Assembly (NCBI RefSeq): GCF_015694465.1
Contig: NZ_JADQDO010000007.1
Coordinates: 124,001-188,000, forward strand
From: Microvirga alba
GTDB taxonomy: Bacteria; Pseudomonadota; Alphaproteobacteria; Rhizobiales; Beijerinckiaceae
DNA: 64,000 nucleotides
Direction: 5' to 3'
Positions 17,067 to 25,412 of this stretch are shown here, in pieces. The notes under the pieces were generated by a model. It saw nothing but the letters and a program-made list of their open reading frames with translations. It did no database searches and was not told the DNA's origin. Position numbers and translations under genes: made by a program. Within the stretch, counting starts at the first letter, position 1; every line of letters starts with the position of its first letter.

Positions 17067-18203
17067 ATGGCGGAACGGAACGGATTTTTCGAGGAACAGC
17101 GTGAGCAGTCGGAGGTGAAGGCCAGCATCGTGGCTAAGTACTTCGCTGCGTGGTCAAATGTGATGCTCAGCGTGAAGCGGGCATACGGGGGCATCGAGCG
17201 TCTTGCCTATATCGACCTCTTCGCTGGACCGGGACGGTACGAGGATGGCTCCAAGTCCACACCAATCATGGTACTTGAACAAGCGCTGGCCAACCCAAAG
17301 CTGTCGGATGTCCTAGTTACGATGTTCAATGACAAGGACCCAGACAATGTGAACTCGCTTAATTCAGCTATTTCGGCATTGCCGGGCGTCTCGCAGTTGA
17401 AACACCCGCCACAGGTTTACTGCGGTGAGGTTGATGCAGATGCGGAGTCGATGTTCAGGCGTGTGAACCTGTGTCCGACGTTCTCCTTCGTCGATCCGTT
17501 CGGATACAAGGGGCTCTCTCGTGGCTTCATCCAGGCGATCATCAAGGACTGGGGCTGCGACTGTGTCTTCTTTTTCAACTACTCCCGCATCAACGCAGGG
17601 CTAAACAACGATGCCGTTCGGCATCATATGGACGCACTCTTCGGACAAGAGCGTGTTCAGGCTATGCGAGCGACCATGGCCGAGATGTCATCTGGCGAAC
17701 GAGAGCCCTTCATCCTGGAGGAGCTTGCAGCCGCGCTCAAGGACTTGGGAGCTAAGTTCGTATTACCTTTCCGCTTCAGGAGAGAAGATGGCAGCCGCAC
17801 CTCCCATGCCCTTATCTTCGTGTCCAAGAACATCCGGGGATACGAAATCATGAAGGACATCATGGCACGGGAGAGTTCTACCGAAGACCAGGGTGTGCCC
17901 TCATTCGCGTACTCCCCTGCCGACGCCAGATGCCCACTCCTATTCTCACTCAGTCAACCCCTCGCAGGGCTCGCCGACGATCTGGCAATCCGCTTCGCTG
18001 GCCGGACGATGACGATGAAGGCTGTGTATGAAGAGCATCATGTAAATCGTCCATTCGTCATCAAAAACTATAAACGAGTTCTCGGGGAGATGGAGGCGGC
18101 AGGGCGGATTGTCGCCGACCCACCAGCAGCCAAACGTAAACCGAGAGCCGGGCAGCCGACGTTCGGCGACAACGTCCGGGTCACGCTCCCGAGGAGGAGT
18201 TGA
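17067..18203 (+). CDS. tcmP: Three-Cys-motif partner protein (TcmP)
   Basis: A 378-residue protein of the TcmP family, named for its pairing with a three-cysteine-motif protein, which indeed follows. An N-terminal SVKASIVAKYFAAW segment leads into a Rossmann-like core with YIDLFAGPGRY (residues 48-58), MFNDKDP and FVDPFGYKGL (142-150). These resemble motif I and the acidic motif of SAM-dependent methyltransferases, but no activity is established. A winged-helix-like C-terminus (MTMKAVYEEHHVNRPFVIKN) follows. ATG at 17067 has AGGGAG six bases upstream; an ATG one codon earlier is possible. It is one base from the next gene, so they form an operon. Confidence 0.88.
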   Translation: MAERNGFFEEQREQSEVKASIVAKYFAAWSNVMLSVKRAYGGIERLAYIDLFAGPGRYEDGSKSTPIMVLEQALANPKLSDVLVTMFNDKDPDNVNSLNSAISALPGVSQLKHPPQVYCGEVDADAESMFRRVNLCPTFSFVDPFGYKGLSRGFIQAIIKDWGCDCVFFFNYSRINAGLNNDAVRHHMDALFGQERVQAMRATMAEMSSGEREPFILEELAAALKDLGAKFVLPFRFRREDGSRTSHALIFVSKNIRGYEIMKDIMARESSTEDQGVPSFAYSPADARCPLLFSLSQPLAGLADDLAIRFAGRTMTMKAVYEEHHVNRPFVIKNYKRVLGEMEAAGRIVADPPAAKRKPRAGQPTFGDNVRVTLPRRS

Positions 18204-18204
18204 A

Positions 18205-18957
18205 GTGGGCAGTTCCTCCTCTATCGAATGGACCGACGCAACATGGAACCCAGTTGCTGGTTGCACCATTGTCTCGCCCGGCTGCACAAACTGCTATGCT
18301 ATGAGGATGGCTGCGCGCCTGGAGGCGTTCGGGCTAGAGAAATACTCGGGTACCACCCGAAAGACTGGTGGTCGTTACAAGTGGACTGGCAAGGTGGTGC
18401 TCGATTATGGAGCCCTTGAAGTCCCGCTGAAGTGGCGAAAGGGACGCCGGGTTTTCGTGAATAGCATGTCTGACCTATTTCACGAGGATGTGCCACTCAC
18501 CTTCATCAAGGACGTTTTCGGAGTTATGGCAGCCACCCCACGCCATACCTTCCAGGTGCTAACAAAGCGAGCGGATCGACTGCTGGAACTCTCGCCGTCC
18601 CTGACGTGGCCCAGCAATACCTGGATGGGAGTGAGCGTTGAGAACTCTGACCATCTTTGGCGCATTGATCGGCTCAGAGAGACGGGGGCCAAAGTGAAGT
18701 TCCTGTCTCTGGAGCCGCTGCTCGGACCATTGGTGCCCGGCCTCGACTTGAAAGGAATCGACTGGGTGATCGTTGGTGGAGAGAGCGGTCCCGGTGCGAG
18801 GCCCGTTGATGTGGAATGGGTACGGGCCATACGTGATATATGCGTCGAGGCTGGAGTAGCGTTCCACTTCAAGCAGTGGGGTGGACCCGTAAAGAGTCGG
18901 ACTGGGCGTAATCTTGATGGCAGGACGTGGGATGAGACGCCCAGTGCTCGTCTATAG
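18205..18957 (+). CDS. Phage Gp37/Gp68-family three-Cys-motif protein (DUF5131)
   Basis: A 250-residue protein starting at GTG 18205, with a strong GAGGAGGAG ribosome site and a one-base gap from tcmP. Near the N-terminus, SIEWTDATWNPVAGC then CTNCYA gives cysteines at positions 20, 27 and 30: C-x6-C-x2-C, a cluster likely to bind an iron-sulfur centre in a radical-SAM-like fold. Family motifs VFVNSMSDLFHEDVP, HTFQVLTKR, WMGVSVEN, FLSLEPLLG and IVGGESGPGARP are all present, ending with HFKQWGG. The reaction is unknown. With TcmP it is a conserved two-gene unit on phages and mobile elements. Confidence 0.9.
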   Translation: MGSSSSIEWTDATWNPVAGCTIVSPGCTNCYAMRMAARLEAFGLEKYSGTTRKTGGRYKWTGKVVLDYGALEVPLKWRKGRRVFVNSMSDLFHEDVPLTFIKDVFGVMAATPRHTFQVLTKRADRLLELSPSLTWPSNTWMGVSVENSDHLWRIDRLRETGAKVKFLSLEPLLGPLVPGLDLKGIDWVIVGGESGPGARPVDVEWVRAIRDICVEAGVAFHFKQWGGPVKSRTGRNLDGRTWDETPSARL

Positions 18958-18986
18958 GCGCTCCCAGTCTCCCGTCACCTTTCGCA

Positions 18987-19036
18987 AACTAACTTTCCCG
19001 CCCACTCCGGCTCCACGCCTGAGTTCGGCTGATGGT
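18987..19036. repeat. Intergenic cargo repeat, copy C
   Basis: A 50-bp unit running AACTAACTTTCCCGCCCACT to GAGTTCGGCTGATGGT. It is 37 of 38 identical to copy A over the shared length and also matches the end of copy B. It lies just after the Gp37/Gp68 gene. Confidence 0.8.
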
Positions 19037-19193
19037 TGGCGGTGACGGGCCGAAGGCTTTTCCAGTGCGTATCCCGCTACTCGGGCAACTCGCCTGTTCA
19101 CCTGCGAGAGCCGCTTAAACTCAGTTTTCCTGCTCTGCCAGCGCCCGAGACCTCAAGGCTAAATAAGCGTGAACACCAGCCCCGAGGGTTCCA

Positions 19194-19532
19194 ATGCACT
19201 ACAGCGATCTTGAAGCCGTTCACCCTGCCAAACGTGAGAGACCGGGCTGCATCGCCCACCTATACGCTCACAAGGCAGAATGGGAGGACCTTCAGGATAT
19301 GATCCAGGAGCACGCGCCAGCGGAGATCGTCGGCATTGAGCCTGTCTTCATTCTTCCAACTTTCACTATTGAGGTGCTCTGCGAGAATCCCGAAGCATCG
19401 TTTGCATTGATGATTGCGTGGCTCGCATACAGCGAGACGAGCCCGCACCGACCGCATGGAAAGGAAGAAGCCCTGGCTTGGGGAAAGCAGTTTAGTTCCT
19501 GCGTGGGTATTTCGACGGACTGGAAATTTTGA
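19194..19532 (+). CDS. Hypothetical protein (112 aa)
   Basis: Not recognised. A good ribosome site (GAGGG, 7 bases) precedes the ATG. Sequence features are an acidic/polar N-terminal half and a short hydrophobic strand-helix stretch (IVGIEPVFILPTFTIEVLC, FALMIAWLAYSE) that is not long enough to be a transmembrane pair. It stands alone after repeat copy C and may be the last gene of that cargo block. Confidence 0.55.
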   Translation: MHYSDLEAVHPAKRERPGCIAHLYAHKAEWEDLQDMIQEHAPAEIVGIEPVFILPTFTIEVLCENPEASFALMIAWLAYSETSPHRPHGKEEALAWGKQFSSCVGISTDWKF

Positions 19533-20691
19533 CCTGCATGTCTAAGCGCAATTCGAGCGTAGGGTGTAGAGGGATCGTCGGACTTGATGCGAGAAACTTG
19601 CTTTCGGGCCGTGAGGACCCGCTGTTTCCGCTGGACCTCACTTCCTCGATAATGAATGAGGTCTGCGCCAGGACCGGTCTCTAGAGCGCCATCTTGAGCA
19701 TCAGGATATCTGCATCACTCTTGGCGAGCACGTCCTGGTGTGTATTTCGCCGAGAGATCGGCACAATCGCATGGTCCCCAAGTGCCATCTGGGCGATTTT
19801 TGCACGAACGTGTTTCTCGGGACCAAGCACGCGCAAGCAATGCCACGTCTATAAGGAAGTTGATTGCGGCAGGGATCACTCCGTGACCCTGCACCGCTTC
19901 ACGGCATCCGTGCGGGTCTTCCCTCGCTACGCTCAGTCCAGACCTGCACTCCGGCCATTCGCGGTTTCCTGGAAATCCCGTAGTGCTTGGTGGCGATACC
20001 TTCTGGATTTGCATTAGGAAGTTGCTTTCTCGCCCATGCTCTAGGACACGCTTCATTTCTCCCCTCTCCTTCCCAGAGAAGGAAAATCGATGGGAAGAAG
20101 AGGAGAGAATGTGATCGGTATGCTCCGAGGTATCCGACTTCATAAGCCGCGTAGCCGGTTTTACCCGGCGCAGGTGGTCACCCGAGACCTGCTGTAGCAG
20201 CCGTATTCTGACGCGAACGCACCTAGTGATCAGGCTTTGGGGTGATGGACTGGATGTGCGTTAAACGCCTTTTTCATCCGCCCGCCTTGTGCCTGGGGTC
20301 GTTCCATGTGGTCTGACGGTTATCAATCTGGTGGAGATTGAAGCACAGATATCTCGGCAATGAAGCGACCGGATATCCGTAAGCGCGTCGCCGAATCGCT
20401 CAAGGCGCGCGCCATTCTTGGTAGTGCCTTCTTGCAAAGCGACTTTTTCAGCCCATTGCCGAGCAGCCGTTACTCATCAACCAACTTGGGCGATGATGTC
20501 CGTCTCGTCGGTCCCTTCTACCTCATCGGTCCGGTCTGCGGCGTATATGGCTAGGCCATGCCTCGTATAGTCCCGGATACTGTTTTTGGGCGGCTGCCAC
20601 CCGATTGCTAAGCCTGAAGAGTATGACTGTATTTATCTCACAGGCACGTTCCGAAAGTCGATTTCTTTCGGTCTGGCGATGATAGGCGACC
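19533..20691. other. Gene-poor stretch of about 1.2 kb with a partial reading frame
   Basis: No intact gene is supported. On the minus strand, ending at a stop at 19681-19683, a frame of about 55 codons reads RVLGPEKHVRAKIAQMALGDHAI then PISRRNTHQDVLAKSDADILMLKMAL. It looks protein-like and could be the tail of a truncated gene, since the frame closes upstream at about 19852. A short + frame at 20360 (MKRPDIRKRVAESLKARAI) has no support. The region looks like eroded cargo. Confidence 0.35.
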
Positions 20692-20919
20692 TCAGTCTTG
20701 GTATCCCTGGAGAACCCACCGTTCGTCGCTCAAGCGAATAGGGTACTGATTGCCCAGCATGGCCTTGCTCCAGTGTTCGGCCTTCTCGGTGAGCTTCTGA
20801 ATTCGCACCTGTGGCAGCCGCTTGATCTGAGCCGTCGTCAGACTGGGGGCATACAGAAGTCCGCGATCAACATCGGGCTCCTCGAAATCGGGGTCGTCCC
20901 ACACGGGTGTTGTCGTCAT
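20692..20919 (-). CDS. Small hypothetical protein downstream of the AAA ATPase gene
   Basis: Not recognised. A 75-residue acidic-then-basic protein beginning MTTTPVWDDPDFEEPDVDRG and ending SDERWVLQGYQD. ATG at 20919 has a GAGG-containing leader; the frame is open to 20955. It follows the ATPase gene on the same strand with a 113-base gap, so the two may be co-transcribed and functionally linked. Confidence 0.5.
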   Translation of the reverse strand: MTTTPVWDDPDFEEPDVDRGLLYAPSLTTAQIKRLPQVRIQKLTEKAEHWSKAMLGNQYPIRLSDERWVLQGYQD

Positions 20920-21032
20920 CTCTACAATCCTCAAATCAACTTTCGCCCGGTCCATATCCGCTTGTCACGTTTCGGCAACTGGAGAACCGATCTATGGTTG
21001 GCCATCGTCGGGGGTTGGCCACTGTCGCGCAC

Positions 21033-22250
21033 TCACCAATTCTCGTGTGAAAGCGCATTGAGAGCCCGTTGCTCTGCTGTGACCTGTGGGTCTGGACCTC
21101 GCTGTAACATTTTGAAGTCTGCACCCCCGTGTGCCGCCTGAACCGTGATCGTCGCTTTGTCGGCTTCCCAGCGAAGCAACTTTGCGATTGGATTGCGCCG
21201 CAGGAGTTCGGTCAGAGCCTCGTCAGCAAGATCGGCGAGGTCCTCGTTGGACCAATCGGAAAGGTCTTCGGCTGTTTGGTCAGAGTGTTGGTTCTGCGGG
21301 GTCGTCTCACTGGTGTCTTTTGGAGACACGCTTTTCATGGATGTTTCCCGAGAGGGCTCAGTCCCAGGTTGGCCTTTGAAACTTTCATATGGCGTGACGA
21401 AAATCGTCGGCACCGGAGGATGCATCAATCCGGTCAAAGTGCTGGACACAAGGAACTGATCCAAATCGTCTTGGAGCCCCTGCATCCCGTATCGGTACCG
21501 TGCCGAATGATGCAGCATCATCGTCTGCGCGATTTTCTTCAGACGACGCGGTGACACTTCGTCCAGCCGCCACAGGTTCTCGGTGAACCATGCGATTGCT
21601 TCGTTCTGCACGGCCAGCGGGATGAAGGCTTTCCGATCCTCTGTCTTTCTGAGCAGGTTGTGCAGGACCGCGAGAGAGATGGTGTACTCCCACCGCTCTG
21701 CCCGATCTCCGTCGATGGTGATGGGGTGCTCGCGACTCGCCAATGCCAAAATGTGTGCGATGCAGGCACTCGGCCAATGGCTGTAATTGTTAAGGTCTCC
21801 GTTCAGCGCAAAGACAAGAGGAGCGGTCAGAGGAATCGTCTTGTCGGTCGAAACCTCGCCTTTCTTCGGCGGCACCCGGATACGGATCACCTTCGGACCG
21901 TTCGGGTCCGTGGCCATCTTCAGGAGGTTCAGGCACCGCTCTGATCTGAAGAGATGATCGCACTCTTCGAAGATCAGCGGGATTTTTCCCCTGGATTGCT
22001 CGAACCAGAAGAGAAGATCGTGGTAATCGCGCGGGATCGCACGAATGACGGTCTTGCCAGCACAGGCAGCATTGATTGTCTGAGTTTTACCCAGTCCGGC
22101 CCCGCCACTCAGATAGCAGGCACGGACATATCCATCGAGCACTTGCTGCACGCGGCGCTGGGCGGTTCCAATTCGCTTCGAGAGAGGGTTCTCGGCTTCA
22201 ACGGTCTTCCAGTCGTCCTCGGTTGTTCGTGTTTTCAATGTGTAGGTCAT
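21033..22250 (-). CDS. AAA-type P-loop ATPase of the island
   Basis: A 405-residue ATPase. Walker A is CYLSGGAGLGKTQT. The Walker B-like strand is IPLIFEECDHLF. LVFALNGDLNNY follows at the sensor position, and a basic helical lid comes after (SPRRLKKIAQTMMLHHS). The C-terminal 130 residues are polar and low in structure, with an acidic run (EDLSDWSNEDLADLADEALTEL). The ATG at 22250 (MTYTLKTRTTEDDW) is favoured over the in-frame 22307. Such ATPases serve replication, partition or transposition of mobile elements, or phage defence; the adjacent repeat-rich region at 22369-22690 favours a replication or maintenance role. This is inference. Confidence 0.7.
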   Translation of the reverse strand: MTYTLKTRTTEDDWKTVEAENPLSKRIGTAQRRVQQVLDGYVRACYLSGGAGLGKTQTINAACAGKTVIRAIPRDYHDLLFWFEQSRGKIPLIFEECDHLFRSERCLNLLKMATDPNGPKVIRIRVPPKKGEVSTDKTIPLTAPLVFALNGDLNNYSHWPSACIAHILALASREHPITIDGDRAERWEYTISLAVLHNLLRKTEDRKAFIPLAVQNEAIAWFTENLWRLDEVSPRRLKKIAQTMMLHHSARYRYGMQGLQDDLDQFLVSSTLTGLMHPPVPTIFVTPYESFKGQPGTEPSRETSMKSVSPKDTSETTPQNQHSDQTAEDLSDWSNEDLADLADEALTELLRRNPIAKLLRWEADKATITVQAAHGGADFKMLQRGPDPQVTAEQRALNALSHENW

Positions 22251-22747
22251 CGTCAATTCACTCGTGTTGGAAATAGAAGTGCGTGAGCGCCCACGACTTC
22301 CCGGCATCAGGGCACAAGAGCACCCTCAAGCGCATCAAGCATCGCTGCTCGACGTGGGAAACCTCGTCCATCGTGGGACGAAGGCGTGGTGAAATCTGCA
22401 AAAACCTCCGGGACATCATCGTGGGCATCCCGCAGGACGGGAGTTGACCTCCCGGATGTAGTTAGAGCCGCCATCGTGGGGGCAAAGTCAGTGCTGGCCA
22501 GCGATTGCGCCGAACTTCTAGTTCAGAGCACACACGTCGTCAACCGCTTTTGTGATTGATCCGTAGTATTAATAGCGTCGAGTTCGTTTATATCCAGGTC
22601 GAAATTTCGTTCACCAAATTTCATTATTTCGTCAGTTCCGAAATTTTGGAGACAATTCGCCGGAATTTCGAAATCTATATTTCTCTTTACATCGAAGACA
22701 TCATGGAATTATGAGTTATGTCAGGATTATTCCTACAAGAGATTTTC
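22251..22747. other. Repeat-rich intergenic region, candidate replication origin or operator
   Basis: No gene is supported. Three direct copies of CATCGTGGG occur at 22369, 22417 and 22472. They are followed by a strongly AT-rich stretch (22565-22710) with the palindrome CGAAATTTCG at 22600, CCGAAATTTTGG at 22638 and GGAATTTCGAAAT at 22662. Iterated short repeats beside an AT-rich tract, next to an ATPase gene, are the layout of a plasmid-like origin, but the palindromes could equally be an operator for the divergent promoters. Confidence 0.45.
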
Positions 22748-23179
22748 ATGCACAACGACATTGCAACCGCTGTCGCACCGAGCGTGCGCTACCGACCCAG
22801 TCCCGCGACCAGAAAGAATGCCGGACGCTTCCTCTTCTCAGCCAAGTTGGCTTGGTCAGACGTTACATGGGGGCCGAATGGAAACTCACTTTTTGCCGCC
22901 CGCAAGGTTGGTTACCCGGTCCATCCTCGTGGAGACGACCCTACCCGCGAAATGCTCCGAGAGGCTCTGAGGCCCTACTATAACGCCCGCAAATACCGCG
23001 ACGCCTGCGCAATGGTTGAAGTGCTGCTGGTGGCACGTGCCTACGGGGAAGCAGACATGGTGGACCCGGATTTCATTGCATTCTTGAATGTCACCGCGCC
23101 GAATGATTGCGCTGGTATTCGCGAGTTCATCCGCCGTTTCGGCCCGGCGATGGAGTCACTCAAGAGTGTTCACTTCTGA
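22748..23179 (+). CDS. Hypothetical protein (143 aa)
   Basis: Not recognised. A soluble, helical protein starting MHNDIATAVAPSVRYRPSPA, with AAGAGA upstream of the ATG. The C-terminal half (YYNARKYRDACAMVEVLLVARAYGEADM) looks like repeated helices. It is divergent from the ATPase gene across the repeat-rich region and in line with the excisionase-like and integrase genes, so it is likely part of the integration/maintenance block. Confidence 0.5.
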   Translation: MHNDIATAVAPSVRYRPSPATRKNAGRFLFSAKLAWSDVTWGPNGNSLFAARKVGYPVHPRGDDPTREMLREALRPYYNARKYRDACAMVEVLLVARAYGEADMVDPDFIAFLNVTAPNDCAGIREFIRRFGPAMESLKSVHF

Positions 23180-23246
23180 AACCAGATTTCGCAGCGAGAT
23201 GGCTGCCTCACAGCGGGCACCCCACTTTAATTTCGACTTTTCACTG

Positions 23247-23272
23247 CCCTCCCCGGTACATTTTGGGGAGGG
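23247..23272 (+). terminator. Hairpin after the 143-residue gene
   Basis: CCCTCCCC, a 10-base loop, then GGGGAGGG: a perfect 8-bp GC-rich stem 68 bases after the stop at 23179. No U-run follows, so terminator function is uncertain. Confidence 0.4.
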
Positions 23273-23395
23273 TCGGAACACCGCCCAGAAGTTCTCGAAT
23301 GTACGCACAACTCACAAAGCAAGTTTCAGCAGAGCGATTATCGAGCATGTTCTAACCAAATGAGCGTTGGCTCGGTACGCTCACAAGTGAATTTC

Positions 23396-23812
23396 ATGAG
23401 TTATCAATCCCACTCGTTCGACCCGACGCTGTACGCGAACTTCGGCATGCTGAGCGGCGAGGCTGTCTACCGCCCCGACGAAGTCACCGACGTTCTCGAA
23501 TGCGACATCGGTCATGTGTACGATCTGATCAGGCTGAAGAAACTGCGAGCCTCGAACATCGGCACGAGCAAAAAGCCGATTTGGCGAATCCGCCATTCAG
23601 CTATTGTCGCCTTCCTTGCCGAAAACGAGAACACCCAAACACCACCCGAGGCGACAGAATATCCGAGGCCGGTCAAGGCCAAGTCGGTCCGACCTCCCAA
23701 GACAACTAAAGCTAAGCCTCTTGGCCCTTTGGTGAGAGCAGCAGGCGGTCTGGATGACAGCTTTGCCGCACGGTATGCGGCAAGACGGGCCGGACAAGCT
23801 CAAGGGGATTGA
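23396..23812 (+). CDS. Excisionase-like HTH protein (MerR/HTH_17 type)
   Basis: A 138-residue protein whose central part, VYRPDEVTDVLECDIGHVYD then LIRLKKLRASNIG and KPIWRIRHSAIVAFLAE, is a winged-helix excisionase-type DNA-binding domain. The C-terminal third is a basic, proline-rich tail (AKSVRPPKTTKAKPLGP). Its stop is four bases before the integrase start, so the two are translated together. It is probably the recombination directionality factor for the island. The ATG at 23396 is preceded by AAGTGA; an ATG at 23360 is in frame but less likely. Confidence 0.78.
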   Translation: MSYQSHSFDPTLYANFGMLSGEAVYRPDEVTDVLECDIGHVYDLIRLKKLRASNIGTSKKPIWRIRHSAIVAFLAENENTQTPPEATEYPRPVKAKSVRPPKTTKAKPLGPLVRAAGGLDDSFAARYAARRAGQAQGD

Positions 23813-23816
23813 AGTC

Positions 23817-25145
23817 ATGGCTGTGATCCTGCCGAAAGGCGGCAAGACATTCCGGTATGATTTCACGGTGGACGGGAAGCCCCACAAGGGCTCCACTGGG
23901 ATCAAGGCACGAGGCGTGCCGGGGAGTAGAGAGTTCGAGGCATCGAAGGCAGAGGCCAAGAGGTACGTCGAGAATCTCAAGACAGAGAAGTTGGCTGCCG
24001 CTGCAAAGGCGCTCATATTGGCCAGCGCGAGGCAGACACTGGGAATTATTGACAGCAACGGGAACACGGTGATCCCGACATTTCTGATGGCCGTAGACGC
24101 CTACTGGAAGAACCAAGGCGAGAAGGCTGCCAACGCCCAGGATGATGAAAAGTATCTGTTTTGGCTGACAGACGTGATCGGGGCCGACACTCTCGTCACT
24201 GACATCCGCAACAGGACGGTCGAGATGGTGGTGAATCAGCGCGCGTCAATGCCTAAGCTGTCGAAACCCCGCCGCGATAAGAAGACCCGCAAAATGGTCC
24301 CTGGCCAACCGCAAGTGTTCGACTTCGAGACAGAAAAGCTTCGCCCGTTCGTCCCCGGAAAGGACGATCCTCGACACATTGTCAAGCTGGCTCCATCGAC
24401 GGTGAACCGCACGTCGATTGACGTGCTGAAGCGGGTTATCCTTTATGCTCGCGACACTCTCGAAGTGCCCGGAATGCCACCAATCAAGTGGAAGGACTAC
24501 CGACGTAGGGAAGCAGAGGCCCGGAGCCGGACCCTCTCCCATACGGAGGAGATGCGGATCGAGAAGCACCTGCGGGAGGGTTATGGCGCGGCGTTCAAGT
24601 TCGCCATCAAGGCCGGGTTCCGCTTGTCGAACTTCACTGAGGCGTTCACTTGGAGGCAAATCAATTTTGACACGCGGACCATCACCATCATCCAGAAGGG
24701 TGGCCGCGAGCACACCATTATCATGACGGATGAAATGGAAGCGATCCTGCGGGAACAAATCGGACGCGACCCGAAGTATGTGTTCATGTTCCGGTTCAAG
24801 GGCCGGGGCTCTAACCCGAGGCCGTGGCGCAACCCGACGAACGGCGAAATCTATGTGCCCGGCAAGCTCTATCCCGTCAGCTACTGGGGTTTCGATTCGT
24901 GGTTCGATGACGTGAAGGAGGCGACCGGCATCGTTGGGCTGCGCAATCACGACCTTCGCCGTACGGCAGCCAGCCGGGTCGTCCGAGCGATTGGCGACCG
25001 AAAAGCCGCGCAGCACCTGCTGGGGCACGGGTCGGAAAAGATGCTTTCGGAGGTTTACGACCAGATCGAGAAGGAAGAGGCGTTTGCGGCACTCAACGAG
25101 GCCGACCGACGCATTGCCGCGCGGCGAGCGCAGTGGGACCGTTGA
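23817..25145 (+). CDS. int: Tyrosine integrase of the tRNA-Arg island
   Basis: A 442-residue site-specific integrase. The N-terminal arm-binding-like domain (FRYDFTVDGKPHKGSTGI) and core-binding helices precede a catalytic domain with Arg about residue 267 (KAGFRLSN), Lys in IIQKGGREH, His378-x-x-Arg381 (HDLRRTAASR), His403 (LLGHGS) and Tyr414 (SEVYDQIEKEE). ATG at 23817 is preceded by AAGGGGA. The gene ends 267 bases from the intact tRNA-Arg, the usual place for an integrase that uses a tRNA 3' end. All catalytic residues are present, so excision should still be possible. Confidence 0.93.
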   Translation: MAVILPKGGKTFRYDFTVDGKPHKGSTGIKARGVPGSREFEASKAEAKRYVENLKTEKLAAAAKALILASARQTLGIIDSNGNTVIPTFLMAVDAYWKNQGEKAANAQDDEKYLFWLTDVIGADTLVTDIRNRTVEMVVNQRASMPKLSKPRRDKKTRKMVPGQPQVFDFETEKLRPFVPGKDDPRHIVKLAPSTVNRTSIDVLKRVILYARDTLEVPGMPPIKWKDYRRREAEARSRTLSHTEEMRIEKHLREGYGAAFKFAIKAGFRLSNFTEAFTWRQINFDTRTITIIQKGGREHTIIMTDEMEAILREQIGRDPKYVFMFRFKGRGSNPRPWRNPTNGEIYVPGKLYPVSYWGFDSWFDDVKEATGIVGLRNHDLRRTAASRVVRAIGDRKAAQHLLGHGSEKMLSEVYDQIEKEEAFAALNEADRRIAARRAQWDR

Positions 25146-25181
25146 CGAGATTCTCTCTTTCAGCCCCAGCAGATATTGAAC

Positions 25182-25209
25182 AAAGCCCCGGCCATCAGGT
25201 CGGGGCTTT
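25182..25209 (+). terminator. Terminator after the integrase gene
   Basis: AAAGCCCCGGCC-ATCA-GGTCGGGGCTTT: a 12-bp stem (one G-U pair) with a four-base loop, 37 bases after the integrase stop, followed by T-containing sequence. It would protect the tRNA side from island transcription. Confidence 0.75.
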
Positions 25210-25255
25210 CGCTTTATGGGAACCCAGCAAACGACGAGAACAGGACTGGAGCAAA

Positions 25256-25311
25256 TTTTGAGGGATGTTTTGAGGGGTGAACCCCCTCAAAGTACCGTTT
25301 GAACCCTCAAA
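25256..25311. repeat. Right-end TTTTGAGGG arm-type motif cluster
   Basis: Direct TTTTGAGGGA at 25256 and TTTTGAGGGG at 25268 (12-bp period) are followed by inverted CCCTCAAA at 25284 and 25304 (20-bp spacing). The direct pair mirrors the pair at 1713 and 1725 at the other end of the island. Candidate integrase or excisionase binding sites. Confidence 0.6.
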
Positions 25312-25412
25312 GTCCCTCGACACAGTAGTCGATACTCCTTCAACCGAAGGCTCAATCGGGACCTGTGGATTGTAAAAACCCTGCAAATCCAATAATTTAA
25401 AGGGTTTCGGAA

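Noticed and set aside
14456..19036. Reading the three AACTAAC repeats as integron attC sites
   Set aside because: The RYYYAAC/GTTRRRY core pair and the long internal symmetry of attC are not present, and no integron integrase is in the window.
19715..20143. A 142-codon minus frame in the gap after the 112-residue gene
   Set aside because: Protein-like sequence is found only in a different frame near 19684-19850; this frame has no motif and no convincing start.
20360..20554. A 64-codon + frame starting MKRPDIRKRV
   Set aside because: Too short, no clear ribosome site or homology-like motif; kept out of the gene list.
1608..25412. Conjugation or virion functions that would make the island an ICE or a prophage
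   Set aside because: No relaxase, coupling protein, VirB-like, capsid, terminase or tail motif was seen in any frame.
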